From assembly GCF_022429565.1 (NCBI RefSeq), contig NZ_CP092487.1, positions 3,738,001-3,802,000 on the forward strand: a DNA stretch of 64,000 nucleotides, in the 5' to 3' direction. Made by a program: the position numbers and the translations under genes. This stretch comes from Lutibacter sp. A64 (GTDB lineage: Bacteria; Bacteroidota; Bacteroidia; Flavobacteriales; Flavobacteriaceae). The notes beneath the pieces are model-generated. The model was not told the origin of the DNA, searched no databases, and saw only the letters and a program-made list of their open reading frames with translations. Positions 8,013 through 17,293 of this stretch are shown here, one piece after another (positions within the stretch are counted from its first letter, which is position 1; every line of letters starts with the position of its first letter).

Positions 8013-8786
8013 TTAGGCAAGAGTTACATCTATGCCTAATTCTTCTAATTTTTCTTTTATTTTGTGATCTAATTTTTTATCTGTAATTATTTGGTCAACA
8101 TCTTCAAGTCCGCAAATTTTTCCGAAACCTTTTTTTCCAAATTTAGAAGAGTCAGCTAGTACAATTATTTTTTGAGCAGCTTTAATCATTTCTTTGTTTA
8201 AAGAAGCTTCCATAGAATTTGTGGTGGTTAATCCAAAATCAATATCTATTCCATCAACACCTAAAAATAATTTTGTAAACGTAAATTCTTTAAGCATTTT
8301 TTCGCTTGTTGGTCCTATTACTGAAGAGGAGCTTCGTCTTACAATTCCGCCTAATTGTATTACATCAATATTTGGATTTTCTGCTAGAATTAAAGCAGTG
8401 TTTAATGATGCTGTAAGAACGGTTAGGCCTTCAACGGGTTTTAAATGTTTGGCAAATTCAATTACGGATGTTCCGGATGCTATAATAATACTATCGTTTG
8501 GTTTTAAAATTAAACCAGCTGCAATCGCAATTCTTGTTTTTTCTTTTTTATTGATTTTTTCTTTAATGTTAACATGGTGTTCAGTAGTGTAGGGGTTAGA
8601 TGGAATTGCTCTTCCGTGAGAGCGGAAAAGTAAATTTTTTTCTTCTAAGGCTTTTAGGTCTTTTCTAATAGTAACTAGTGATACTCCAAATTCTTGACTT
8701 AGGTCTGCGACTTCTACAAAACCATCATTTTCAAGTTTTTTTAAAATTAATTTGTGACGTTCGGCTATGTTTAAAAGCATTTTCAA
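8013..8786 (-). CDS. DeoR/GlpR-family transcriptional regulator
   Basis: The 257-residue protein has an N-terminal DeoR winged helix (about residues 6-60, with VEVADLSQEFGVSLVTIRKDLKALE as recognition region). The C-terminal DeoR sugar-phosphate sensor domain includes IIIASGTSVIEFAKHL, FLGVDGID, GLTTTNSMEASLNKEMI and LADSSKFGKKGF. The gene is divergent from glpD-glpT-glpQ-porin, so it is very probably the local repressor with a glycerol-3-phosphate-like effector. Initiation at codon 3 (Met) is equally possible. Candidate operators lie between it and glpD. Confidence 0.9.
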   Translation of the reverse strand: MKMLLNIAERHKLILKKLENDGFVEVADLSQEFGVSLVTIRKDLKALEEKNLLFRSHGRAIPSNPYTTEHHVNIKEKINKKEKTRIAIAAGLILKPNDSIIIASGTSVIEFAKHLKPVEGLTVLTASLNTALILAENPNIDVIQLGGIVRRSSSSVIGPTSEKMLKEFTFTKLFLGVDGIDIDFGLTTTNSMEASLNKEMIKAAQKIIVLADSSKFGKKGFGKICGLEDVDQIITDKKLDHKIKEKLEELGIDVTLA

Positions 8787-8823
8787 GTATTTTGTTTAAC
8801 AAATATACGGTAATGTTAGTTTA

Positions 8824-8841
8824 TTTCGAAGCGTTTCGAAA
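8824..8841. promoter_or_regulatory. Candidate GlpR operator pair, regulator side
   Basis: Two TTTCGAA units start exactly 10 bp apart (8824 and 8834), so they face the same side of the helix. The pair lies 38 bases upstream of the regulator start and could give autoregulation. DeoR-family operators are often made of such repeats. Confidence 0.5.
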
Positions 8842-8991
8842 TATTTTTTTGCTTGCCGATTTTGTGAAACTTAGTAATGTTCTAGTTGTTATTTCTCTTT
8901 TAGTAATCAGTTGTTTAGCTTTTTATTTCGATAAGAAATGTTTGAGAAATATGACAAAAGTCATAATATGTTAAAAAAAACAAAAAAAAAC

Positions 8992-9010
8992 TTTCGAAAT
9001 GTTTCTAAAA
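8992..9010. promoter_or_regulatory. Candidate GlpR operator pair, glpD side
   Basis: TTTCGAAA at 8992 and TTTCTAAA at 9002 repeat the 10-bp arrangement of the pair at 8824. A single TTTCGA lies between the pairs at 8926. The site would cover the -33 region of a possible promoter whose -7-like TACTTTTA is at 9015-9022, consistent with repression of glpD. Confidence 0.5.
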
Positions 9011-9064
9011 GATTTACTTTTACCCTGTAATAGAAAAATACTATTCGTTTAAAATATTTGAAAT

Positions 9065-10624
9065 ATGAAAAGAGATGAAATGATTTCGAGGGTGAAGAGT
9101 CATTCAGAGGAATTCGATTTTATAATTATTGGTGGAGGAGCCACTGGAATTGGAATAGCTTTGGAAGCTTCTGCTAGAGGGTATTCTGTTGTTTTATTAG
9201 AAATGTCTGATTTTACAAAGTCAACCTCGAGTAAGGCTACGAAACTAATGCATGGAGGTGTTCGTTATTTGGCGCAAGGTGATGTTGGTTTGGTAAGAGA
9301 AGCTGTTGTGGAGCGTGGTTTAATGATACAGAATGCTCCTCATTTAGTTAAAAGTCAGTCGTTTATAATTCCTACACATGGTCTTTTTGATGAGGTTTTG
9401 TATACTGTGGGTTTAACGTTTTATGATTTGTTAGCTGGGAAATTAAGTTTGGGTAGATCAAAAAGAATTTCAAAAAAGAAAACATTAGAGCGTATTTCAT
9501 TGATTAACCCGAAGAAGATATCTGCAGGGGTAGTGTATTATGATGGTCAGTTTGATGATTCTCGTTTAGCTATAAATACTTTGCAAAGTGCTGTGGAAAA
9601 AGGTGCTGTTGTTTTGAATTATTGCAATGTAACAGGGTTGGTTAAAGATGGTGATGGAAAAGTAAAAGGGGTTTCATTTGTTGATGGAGAAACTTCTGAA
9701 AAACATCAAGTAATGGGTAAGCAAATTGTAAATGCTACAGGTGTGTTTGCTGATGATATATTACAAATGGATGCTCCAGGTGCTGAAAAAACAATAGCTC
9801 CAAGTCAAGGTGTGCATTTAATTTTAGATAAATCTTTTTTACCAGGCGATGATGCGATAACAATTCCTAAAACAGATGATGGGCGTGTGTTATTTTTGGT
9901 TCCTTGGCATAATAAAGTAATTATTGGTACAACTGATACTCCAATTGAAAAAGAATCTTTAGAGCCTGTGGCTTTAGAAGAAGAAATAGGGTTTATTTTA
10001 GATACGGCTAGTAGGTATTTAACAAAAGCTCCAAAACGAAGTGATGTCTTAAGTGTTTTTGCAGGGTTACGTCCATTAGCTGCTACAAAAGGAAAAGGAA
10101 ATAAAACGAAAGAGATTTCTAGAAGTCATAAAATTTATACATCTGATTCTGGTTTGTTAACTATAGTTGGTGGTAAATGGACAACATTTAGAAGAATGGG
10201 GCAAGATTTAGTTGATAAAGCAGAGAAAAATCACGGTTGGCCTCGTATTTCTTCTAAAACAATACATTTAAAAATTCATGGGTATAAAGAAAATGTAGAT
10301 TATGACAATCCTTTGTATTTCTATGGTTCAGATGAAGATGCTATCTTAAAGTTAGCTTCACAAAATGGAAATAAAAATTATATAAGTAAAAAACTTCAGG
10401 TTATAGAAGCTCAAGTATTGTGGGCTGTGGAACATGAAATGTGTCGTACAGTTGAAGATTTTTTAGCACGTAGAACAAGGTGTCAATTATTAGATGCTAG
10501 AGAGAGTATAAAAATGGCTCCTAGGGTGGCAGAGATTATGGCCTCTGCGTTAGAAAAAGATGAATCTTGGATTGAAAAACAAGTTCAAGATTATATTGCA
10601 GTAACGTTAAATTACATATTATAA
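9065..10624 (+). CDS. glpD: Aerobic glycerol-3-phosphate dehydrogenase/oxidase
   Basis: This 519-residue FAD enzyme has the dinucleotide motif IIIGGGATGIG at about residues 20-30. The GlpD hallmark TSSKATKLMHGGVRYLAQGD follows. IVNATGVFADD, HLILDKSFLPG, FAGLRPLAA and TIVGGKWTTFRRM are further conserved blocks, and the C-terminal helical domain is complete. The enzyme oxidises sn-glycerol-3-phosphate to dihydroxyacetone phosphate at the inner membrane, passing electrons to quinone or oxygen. It heads a four-gene unit with transporter, phosphodiesterase and porin, and the divergent DeoR-type gene is its likely regulator. Confidence 0.95.
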   Translation: MKRDEMISRVKSHSEEFDFIIIGGGATGIGIALEASARGYSVVLLEMSDFTKSTSSKATKLMHGGVRYLAQGDVGLVREAVVERGLMIQNAPHLVKSQSFIIPTHGLFDEVLYTVGLTFYDLLAGKLSLGRSKRISKKKTLERISLINPKKISAGVVYYDGQFDDSRLAINTLQSAVEKGAVVLNYCNVTGLVKDGDGKVKGVSFVDGETSEKHQVMGKQIVNATGVFADDILQMDAPGAEKTIAPSQGVHLILDKSFLPGDDAITIPKTDDGRVLFLVPWHNKVIIGTTDTPIEKESLEPVALEEEIGFILDTASRYLTKAPKRSDVLSVFAGLRPLAATKGKGNKTKEISRSHKIYTSDSGLLTIVGGKWTTFRRMGQDLVDKAEKNHGWPRISSKTIHLKIHGYKENVDYDNPLYFYGSDEDAILKLASQNGNKNYISKKLQVIEAQVLWAVEHEMCRTVEDFLARRTRCQLLDARESIKMAPRVAEIMASALEKDESWIEKQVQDYIAVTLNYIL

Positions 10625-10643
10625 TAAATTATAAATCAATGTC

Positions 10644-11981
10644 ATGATAAATTTTTTTAAACCCGCAGCGCATAAAGAATTATTGCCTTCCGATAAAATA
10701 GATTCGACTTATAAACGATTACGTTTTCAGGTATTTGTAGGTATTTTTATTGGATATGCAGGGTATTATTTAGTTAGAAAAGTATTCTCTTTAGCAATGC
10801 CAGATTTAATTGCTTTAGGGTTTTCAAAAACAGAATTGGGTTTTGCACTTTCAGGTGTTTCTATTGCTTATGGTTTAAGTAAATTTATTATGGGGAATGT
10901 TTCTGATAGAAGTAATGCTAGAAATTTTCTTACAGCAGGTCTTGTGCTATCGGCGTTAACTATGATTTTAATGGGGACGCTTCCTGTTGCAACATCTTCA
11001 GTGTTTATAATGTTTGTGTTACTTATACTTAATGGATGGTTTCAAGGTATGGGATGGCCTCCTTGTGGAAGGGTAATGGTGCATTGGTTTTCTATTAGAG
11101 AACGCGGAACTAAAATGTCTATATGGAATGTAGCACATAATGTTGGAGGAGGAATAATTGGACCTTTAGCAATATTAGGTGTTGCAATTTTTGCAGATTG
11201 GCAAGCTAAATTGTATTTCCCGGGTTTTATAGCGTTAGGTGTTGCTGTAATTACGTGGTTTTTAATGAGAGATACTCCGCAATCATGTGGTCTTCCAAAT
11301 ATTGAAACCTATAAAAATGATTTTCCTCCTAATTATTCTGAAAAATTTGAGGAAGAAATGACGGCCAAAGAAATATTCTTTAAATATATTTTAAAAAATA
11401 AATTATTGTGGTCTATTGCCTTTGCAAACGCCTTTGTTTACTTAGTGAGATATGGTGTTTTAGACTGGGCCCCATTGTATTTAGAAGAAGCAAAAGGATT
11501 TTCAATTAAAGAATCTGGATGGGCATATTTTGCCTATGAATGGGCTGGGATACCAGGAACACTTTTGTGTGGATATTTAAGTGATAAAGTATTTAAAGGT
11601 AAAAGAGCTCCTGTAAGTATTATATATATGGCTTTAGTTTTTGTCTCAATATATATGTATTGGACAAGTCAATCAATTTTAGCAAACTCTATAGCGTTAA
11701 TTTGTATTGGATTTTTAATCTATGGACCAGTAATGTTAATAGGTGTTCATGCATTGGATTTGGTTCCTAAAAAAGCAGCGGGTACAGCTGCAGGTTTAAC
11801 AGGTTTATTTGGGTATTTAGGGGGCGCATTATTTGCTAATATAGCAATGGGTGCAGTAGTAGATACTTGGGGATGGTCTGGTGGATTTGTAGTGTTGTTA
11901 AGTTCATGTGTTATAGCAATTTTATTAATTGGTTTTTCTTGGTTGCAAGAGAGAAGAGGGTATAATGGTATTCATGTGTAA
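10644..11981 (+). CDS. glpT: MFS glycerol-3-phosphate transporter (organophosphate:Pi antiporter family)
   Basis: The 445-residue protein has 12 hydrophobic segments and the OPA-family pattern. [17 protein letters not shown] near residue 38 includes the substrate-phosphate Arg, and [18 protein letters not shown] and [19 protein letters not shown] are also typical. OPA antiporters exchange organic phosphates for Pi across the inner membrane. The position between glpD (19 bases upstream) and glpQ (63 bases downstream) makes glycerol-3-phosphate the likely substrate; UhpC-like hexose phosphate transport is less likely here. Confidence 0.88.
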   Translation: MINFFKPAAHKELLPSDKIDSTYKRLRFQVFVGIFIGYAGYYLVRKVFSLAMPDLIALGFSKTELGFALSGVSIAYGLSKFIMGNVSDRSNARNFLTAGLVLSALTMILMGTLPVATSSVFIMFVLLILNGWFQGMGWPPCGRVMVHWFSIRERGTKMSIWNVAHNVGGGIIGPLAILGVAIFADWQAKLYFPGFIALGVAVITWFLMRDTPQSCGLPNIETYKNDFPPNYSEKFEEEMTAKEIFFKYILKNKLLWSIAFANAFVYLVRYGVLDWAPLYLEEAKGFSIKESGWAYFAYEWAGIPGTLLCGYLSDKVFKGKRAPVSIIYMALVFVSIYMYWTSQSILANSIALICIGFLIYGPVMLIGVHALDLVPKKAAGTAAGLTGLFGYLGGALFANIAMGAVVDTWGWSGGFVVLLSSCVIAILLIGFSWLQERRGYNGIHV

Positions 11982-12044
11982 TAAATAATCATTTGTAAGA
12001 ATTATAATAATAAATAAGAGTATTAATCAATAAATATTAAATAA

Positions 12045-13394
12045 ATGACTAAACTATTTTTTAAAAAAATACCAGTAGGTATTGCGCTTCTTATGCTCCT
12101 TGGAGTTGTAGGATGTGATGATGATATTAAAGATTTAAGTAATGAGATTCAAGCTGATTCTATTGAATTGAAAACTGTAAATGCTGAAACTAAAGCTGTG
12201 ATTGATCAATTGTTAATTGATGCTCCAGATGCTATTATTGCTCATAGAGGTACAACTTTTTGGGCTCCAGAAGAAACAGAAGCTGCTTTTCGTTGGGCTC
12301 GTAATATGGGTGCAGATTACCTTGAAATTGATATTCAAAAAACATCTGATGGTATATTATTAGCGCTTCATGATAATAACCTTCGTAGAACTTCAAATGT
12401 TGAAAGTATTTATCCAGGAAGAGCGGATTACGATTTAAGTAAATTTACGTTAAAAGAGCTTAGAGCACTTGATGCGGGGACTTGGTTTAATGAGGATGTG
12501 CCAGATAATGCACGATTAGAGTTTGTAGATCAAAAGATTTCAACTTTAAAAGATGTATTGCTAATTGCTGAGGGTATGAAAGTGAAAAGAGATGAAAATA
12601 GAAACCCTTATTATAAAAAAGAAGATGGTACTGAAACGTTAAACTTAGAGGAATCAACCGGAGAATTTGTTTTTGTTGAGGATGAAGTTGATAATGGAAA
12701 TAGACCAGGTATATATATTGAAACTAAAGAACCTTGGAGATTTTCAGGAATGGAAAAAGCACTTGCTGAAGTTTTAAAAAGTAATGGTTGGTTAGCTACA
12801 GATAATCCAAAAAATATACCAACAACTCCAGGTAAAGTTGGTGTAGCAAATACTAAATCTCGTATTATTTTACAAACGTTTTCTTGGCAAAGTGTTCTTC
12901 TTTTGGAGGAATTTTTACCAAATATACCTAAATGTATGTTGCTTTGGAAAGGTGGATACGATAATCTAGTAGATGATGATGCAGATATGATTGCTGACGT
13001 GTTGAACTTTTCTGTAGATAATAACGTACATATTATTGGGCCTTCAATTGCTGGTGCTCCAAATGGGTATGATGATTTATCTGCTCCTTGGATGAATGAA
13101 ATGTATCACCGTTCTGGTTTTGTAATTCATGCATATTCTTTTGATACAGATGATCAATTGAAAAAATACAACGGAGACTATTATTATACAGGTCTAGAAT
13201 CACGTTTTGATAATCCAAATCGTACATTGCAAGGTGAATGGTCAGGTAAAATTGGAAGAGAGAATTTTATTGATGGAGGTTTTACAAATTTAACAGATCT
13301 TTCTTTAGAATATCAAGGTAGAGCAACACCTGGTGTTACTGCTCAAACAGTATTAGAAGATCTTGGGTATGGAACCTATATTGGTAGAAATTAA
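12045..13394 (+). CDS. glpQ: Glycerophosphodiester phosphodiesterase, lipoprotein
   Basis: The 449-residue protein has a lipoprotein signal with Cys24 (VVGCDDD). The GDPD catalytic set is visible: IIAHRG (His67), YLEIDIQKTSDG (Glu94, Asp96) and LLALHD (His109). It releases glycerol-3-phosphate from deacylated phospholipid headgroups, supplying GlpT and GlpD. An insertion at about residues 185-215 (acidic, with a run of Asn and Glu) separates the strands, and QTFSWQSVLLLEEFLP and the final repeats complete the barrel. An envelope location outside the inner membrane is predicted. Confidence 0.92.
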   Translation: MTKLFFKKIPVGIALLMLLGVVGCDDDIKDLSNEIQADSIELKTVNAETKAVIDQLLIDAPDAIIAHRGTTFWAPEETEAAFRWARNMGADYLEIDIQKTSDGILLALHDNNLRRTSNVESIYPGRADYDLSKFTLKELRALDAGTWFNEDVPDNARLEFVDQKISTLKDVLLIAEGMKVKRDENRNPYYKKEDGTETLNLEESTGEFVFVEDEVDNGNRPGIYIETKEPWRFSGMEKALAEVLKSNGWLATDNPKNIPTTPGKVGVANTKSRIILQTFSWQSVLLLEEFLPNIPKCMLLWKGGYDNLVDDDADMIADVLNFSVDNNVHIIGPSIAGAPNGYDDLSAPWMNEMYHRSGFVIHAYSFDTDDQLKKYNGDYYYTGLESRFDNPNRTLQGEWSGKIGRENFIDGGFTNLTDLSLEYQGRATPGVTAQTVLEDLGYGTYIGRN

Positions 13395-13420
13395 ATTTAG
13401 TAATAATAAAATTTGAAATA

Positions 13421-14764
13421 ATGAATAAATTAAAAAATATATCGCTCTTAGTAGTCTCTTTTGCATTTATGTGTACAGGAGTTATTACAGCTCAAGAAAC
13501 TGACGGAGTAGTTACTGGAGAAAAAGGAATTATTAATTTTAAAACAAATGATGGCGATTATAAATGGTCATTTGGTGGACGTGCTTATATGGATGGTGAT
13601 TATTATATGGAAGATGCTACCGATTTAAGTTCAAAAACAACTTTAAGTGATGTTCGTTTATATGCAAAAGCTTCTTGGAAAAAATGGGATGCAAAAATTA
13701 ATTTTAGTTTTGCAAATAATAAAGTAAGTGCAAAAGATATCTATTTAAGATATGCTATAAGTGATCATAGCTCTATTAAAGTTGGTAATTTCTTTGAACC
13801 TTATGGTATTCAAGGATCAATATCTAGTAAAGACACAAAATTTATAGGTAATTCTTTTTCAGGTGAAGCATTTGGTATTGGTAGAACTGTGGGTATTGCT
13901 TATACTACATTTTCAGATAAATATTTTATTTCAGGAGGTTTATTTGGTAGTGAAATAGGAAATACAGAAATGGGAGATGGTGGTTATAGTGTGACGGGGA
14001 AAGCCTTATATAGTCCAATTGTTGAAGATGATATGAATTTTCATATTGGTGCTTCAGCTTCATATAGATTACCTGATGCAAATGGGTTTGATGAAACTTA
14101 TAATGATGATGACTATAATAGAGAAGTAGTTTATGCTGCAGGTCCTGAAGATAAATTTTTAAATGCTGTTGTAAATCATGCGGGGAATGAATTAAAATTT
14201 AATGCTCAATTGTTGGGAACTTATGGTCGCTTTATGTTGCAATCAGAATATTATTACAATAAAGTTTATCGTAATTCTAATTATGAGCTTCAATTCGAAA
14301 ATTCAACTCCAGATATGTGGGGATGGCCTTCTTCTCCTCAAGACCTTGAAGATTGGTATGGTGAACAAAGAGATATTGAAACCGATGGTTTCTATGTTCA
14401 AGCGGGTTATTTATTAATGGGTAATAATTATTCTTATAATTCGTCTTATGCATATTTAAATCGTCCAAAAGCAGGTTCTTTAGAATTATTAGCTCGTTTC
14501 AATCAAACAAATTTAAATGATATTGATGGTATTTTTATGCAAGATAAATTTTGGAATGCTGACCCTTTAAAAGCGGCTGCGGGACAAACAAATTATAGTG
14601 TTGGTGGAGGAGAAAGTATTGATTATTCTATAGGTTTAAATTATTATATGAGTGATAATGTTATGTTCCGTCTTAATTATACTTATATGGATATTGATAA
14701 TTTATATTATAGACAAGATGATAATATCTCGTTTGTAAAAGCAAGAATTCAAGTTAATTTTTAA
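13421..14764 (+). CDS. Phosphate-selective (OprP/OprO-like) porin
   Basis: The 447-residue protein has a signal peptide ending near residue 24 (TAQET) and a long beta-barrel. YKWSFGGRAYMDGDYYMED, SDVRLYAKASWKKWDAKINFSFANN and IKVGNFFEPYGIQGSISS are typical of OprP/OprO porins. The last residues (FVKARIQVNF) end in the Phe expected for the final barrel strand. It is the last gene of the glp unit, so it probably admits glycerophosphodiesters or glycerol-3-phosphate rather than free phosphate. That substrate is inferred from context only. Confidence 0.85.
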   Translation: MNKLKNISLLVVSFAFMCTGVITAQETDGVVTGEKGIINFKTNDGDYKWSFGGRAYMDGDYYMEDATDLSSKTTLSDVRLYAKASWKKWDAKINFSFANNKVSAKDIYLRYAISDHSSIKVGNFFEPYGIQGSISSKDTKFIGNSFSGEAFGIGRTVGIAYTTFSDKYFISGGLFGSEIGNTEMGDGGYSVTGKALYSPIVEDDMNFHIGASASYRLPDANGFDETYNDDDYNREVVYAAGPEDKFLNAVVNHAGNELKFNAQLLGTYGRFMLQSEYYYNKVYRNSNYELQFENSTPDMWGWPSSPQDLEDWYGEQRDIETDGFYVQAGYLLMGNNYSYNSSYAYLNRPKAGSLELLARFNQTNLNDIDGIFMQDKFWNADPLKAAAGQTNYSVGGGESIDYSIGLNYYMSDNVMFRLNYTYMDIDNLYYRQDDNISFVKARIQVNF

Positions 14765-14818
14765 AAAGAATGATTATAATTAATTTTAATTACAAAAGCT
14801 CCATTTAATATTTGTAAA

Positions 14819-14858
14819 ACCCATAATTTAGGATAAAATCTAAGTTATGGGTTTTTTT
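14819..14858. terminator. Terminator between porin and trpB
   Basis: The stem ACCCATAA...TTATGGGT with an inner TTAG/CTAA pairing is followed by seven T residues on plus. It closes the glp unit and lies between convergent genes. Confidence 0.82.
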
Positions 14859-14882
14859 AATTTATTTTATTGAAGTTGATAA

Positions 14883-16088
14883 TTATTCAGAAATGCCATA
14901 ATTTTCTACAACATAATCTAAGTCTTTATCTCCACGACCACTTAGATTAACTAAAATAGATTGTTTAGGGTTTTCTTTTGCTAATTTAAATGCGTGCGCT
15001 ACAGCATGTGCACTTTCTAAAGCAGGTATAATCCCTTCCATTCTGCTTAATTCAAAAAAGGCATCTATACATTCTTTGTCTGAAATGGTTGTGTAATTAA
15101 CTTTCTTTAAATCTTTTAACATACTGTGTTCTGGGCCAACTCCCGGATAATCTAAACCACTGGCGATAGAATGAACAGGCGCAGGTTCGCCTTTTTCATC
15201 TTGTAAGGTGTAGCATTTAAATCCATGAATAATTCCAGGTTTTCCTAGAGTCATAGTTGCAGCATGGTCACCTAAAGTTTCTAGCGATTTACCGCCTGGT
15301 TCAACACCAAAAAGTTTACATTCTTCATTTTCTAAAAATGCTGAAAATATTCCCATTGCATTACTTCCACCTCCAACACAAGCTACAACGTTATCAGGTA
15401 ATTCTCCAGTCATTTCAAAAAATTGATCTTTGGCTTCAATACCAACAATACGTTGAAAATCGCGGACCATCATTGGAAAAGGGTGTGGTCCTACTACAGA
15501 ACCAATACAATAAATTGAAGTTACTGGGTCTTTTAAATATGCTTCAAAAGCGCTGTCAACAGCTTCTTTTAGTGTTTTTAAACCGTGTGTTACTGGAACT
15601 ACTGTGGCTCCAAGAATTTTCATTCTAAGTACATTTGGATATTCTTTTTCAATATCTACTTCACCCATATGAATTTCACATTCTAGACCAAAATATGCTG
15701 CTGCTGTAGCTAGAGCAACACCATGTTGTCCGGCTCCAGTTTCGGCAATTAATTTCTTTTTTCCCATGTGTTTGGCAAGTAACGCTTCTCCCATACAATG
15801 GTTTAGTTTATGTGCGCCAGTATGATTTAAGTCTTCACGTTTTAAATAAATTTGACCACCATATTTTTGTGATAAACGGTGACAATGATAAACTGGAGTA
15901 GGTCTGCCTTGAAAATGCTTTCGAATATCACGAAGTTCTGAAATGAATTTATGAGATTTACTTATTGAAAAATAAGCATCATTAATTTTTTTCATTTCTT
16001 CTTCTAGTTGTGGAGGTATAAATGCTCCACCATACTCGTTAAAAAATCCTTCTTTGTTTGGGTGATTTTTAAAATAATTGTCAGACAT
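14883..16088 (-). CDS. trpB: Tryptophan synthase beta chain, without a neighbouring trpA
   Basis: The 401-residue PLP enzyme has the lysine motif HTGAHKLNH (Lys94), the substrate motif [11 protein letters not shown] and the phosphate-binding loop VGGGSNAMG. It condenses indole with serine. Canonical TrpB has HKINN where this protein has HKLNH. The gene is 26 bases downstream of the degenerate mutase gene and no trpA or other trp gene is near, so it may be a second, standalone copy that salvages indole. The normal TrpB length suggests full activity. Confidence 0.88.
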   Translation of the reverse strand: MSDNYFKNHPNKEGFFNEYGGAFIPPQLEEEMKKINDAYFSISKSHKFISELRDIRKHFQGRPTPVYHCHRLSQKYGGQIYLKREDLNHTGAHKLNHCMGEALLAKHMGKKKLIAETGAGQHGVALATAAAYFGLECEIHMGEVDIEKEYPNVLRMKILGATVVPVTHGLKTLKEAVDSAFEAYLKDPVTSIYCIGSVVGPHPFPMMVRDFQRIVGIEAKDQFFEMTGELPDNVVACVGGGSNAMGIFSAFLENEECKLFGVEPGGKSLETLGDHAATMTLGKPGIIHGFKCYTLQDEKGEPAPVHSIASGLDYPGVGPEHSMLKDLKKVNYTTISDKECIDAFFELSRMEGIIPALESAHAVAHAFKLAKENPKQSILVNLSGRGDKDLDYVVENYGISE

Positions 16089-16114
16089 TCTATAAATTTT
16101 AAGATAATATTGTG

Positions 16115-17293
16115 TTAATTCTTGATGTTTTTATAAAGAAGCTCTAAAGTACTATATTTTTCAATTTTTTTTATAATTAATTCTAGTAAGTTTTCTTTAT
16201 TTTCTTTTGCTTTTGAATTGGAAGATGTTACACTTTCTTGTTGTAGTTGTTTAGAAAAGTCGCCATTTTTCTGAATTTCTTTAAAAAATTGCCACGTATC
16301 GTTTAAGATTTCTTCTGTAAGTTTTTCAATAGTTGCTGAGCCAGCCCAAGGATCAACTGTTTTTGAAACAAAAGTTTGTTGTTGGATAAAATCAGAAATT
16401 AAGTTGTTTGATAGTATACTTTGTATACCACTTAAAAATGCAGTGTTTACTTTGTTGTAATTGTTAAAGTTGTTAAGGGCGTGGATTTGCAATGCTAAAG
16501 ATTGTTGCTCTTTTGGGGTGAATTCTAATAACATTTTAGCCCAAAGCATTCTTGTTGCTCTTATTTTAGAGATTTCAAAAAAATAGTCTTCTTTAATAGT
16601 ATAATTATAAGAGATTTTTTTTGCAATTGTATCTATTTTAATTCCTTTTGAAATGCAATAACTAATACTTTTAGAAGTAGCTGATAAAAAGTAAGCTACG
16701 TCTGTTTTAGTAGATTTTTGGGTGTGAGTTATGGGTGTGGTAATTGCAATAGTATTAAAATTTGGTAAATTTTTGATTGTATATTTTAATATAGTTTCAA
16801 CTGTATTTTGCTGAAAATAACTATCAATTATTGTGTTTTTAGGAGTTAAGTTTACTGAGAGGTTTAAGTTTTCTTGAGGGATTTTTAATTGTTTTGTAGC
16901 TGCAATAAACAGGCTTAAAACAGTTAAAATAGAGTTGTTTGTACTTAGTGTAATTGATAATTTTTCTAAATGAATTTTATGAAGTAATATTTTCATTGCT
17001 TCAATAGAAGGTGTAGAAACACCTGAAACTGTTTCGTGAGAAGTACCTGTATTTATATCTAATACAAAAAAATTGTAACCTTTTAAAAGATGTTCTTTAA
17101 TAAATGTATTGCTTTTTTCTGGTGAAGGAAAATCAACTAAAATATGTGTTTTTAAAGGTTTTTGAAGGTACATTGTGCTATTTATACCTCTTAAAAAAGG
17201 AGCGGTTCCGGCAATATAATTTTCATGTTCAAAAAAAGTGTTTTTTTTGTTTTGAACCGTAATTTCTATGTCTGAAAAATCTTTACGCTTCAT
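16115..17293 (-). CDS. Degenerate methylmalonyl-CoA mutase large-subunit homologue lacking the cobalamin domain
   Basis: The 392-residue protein aligns with the N-terminal barrel of the mutase large subunit: [19 protein letters not shown] near residue 30, [21 protein letters not shown] near 230 and [17 protein letters not shown] near 320. The usual protein is about 700 residues. Here the whole C-terminal B12-binding domain (DxHxxG) is absent, and the GYHMQEAGA block with the active-site His is replaced by unrelated residues. The frame is open with no sign of a sequencing frameshift. It overlaps the upstream small-subunit gene by 11 bases. Catalysis as a mutase seems impossible; a structural or new role, or slow decay, remains open. 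Confidence 0.8.
   Translation of the reverse strand: MKRKDFSDIEITVQNKKNTFFEHENYIAGTAPFLRGINSTMYLQKPLKTHILVDFPSPEKSNTFIKEHLLKGYNFFVLDINTGTSHETVSGVSTPSIEAMKILLHKIHLEKLSITLSTNNSILTVLSLFIAATKQLKIPQENLNLSVNLTPKNTIIDSYFQQNTVETILKYTIKNLPNFNTIAITTPITHTQKSTKTDVAYFLSATSKSISYCISKGIKIDTIAKKISYNYTIKEDYFFEISKIRATRMLWAKMLLEFTPKEQQSLALQIHALNNFNNYNKVNTAFLSGIQSILSNNLISDFIQQQTFVSKTVDPWAGSATIEKLTEEILNDTWQFFKEIQKNGDFSKQLQQESVTSSNSKAKENKENLLELIIKKIEKYSTLELLYKNIKN

Noticed and set aside
8194-8974. Plus-strand frames opposite the DeoR-family gene and reaching into the glp promoter region
   Set aside because: They overlap a well-supported gene or the operator region and show no family features.
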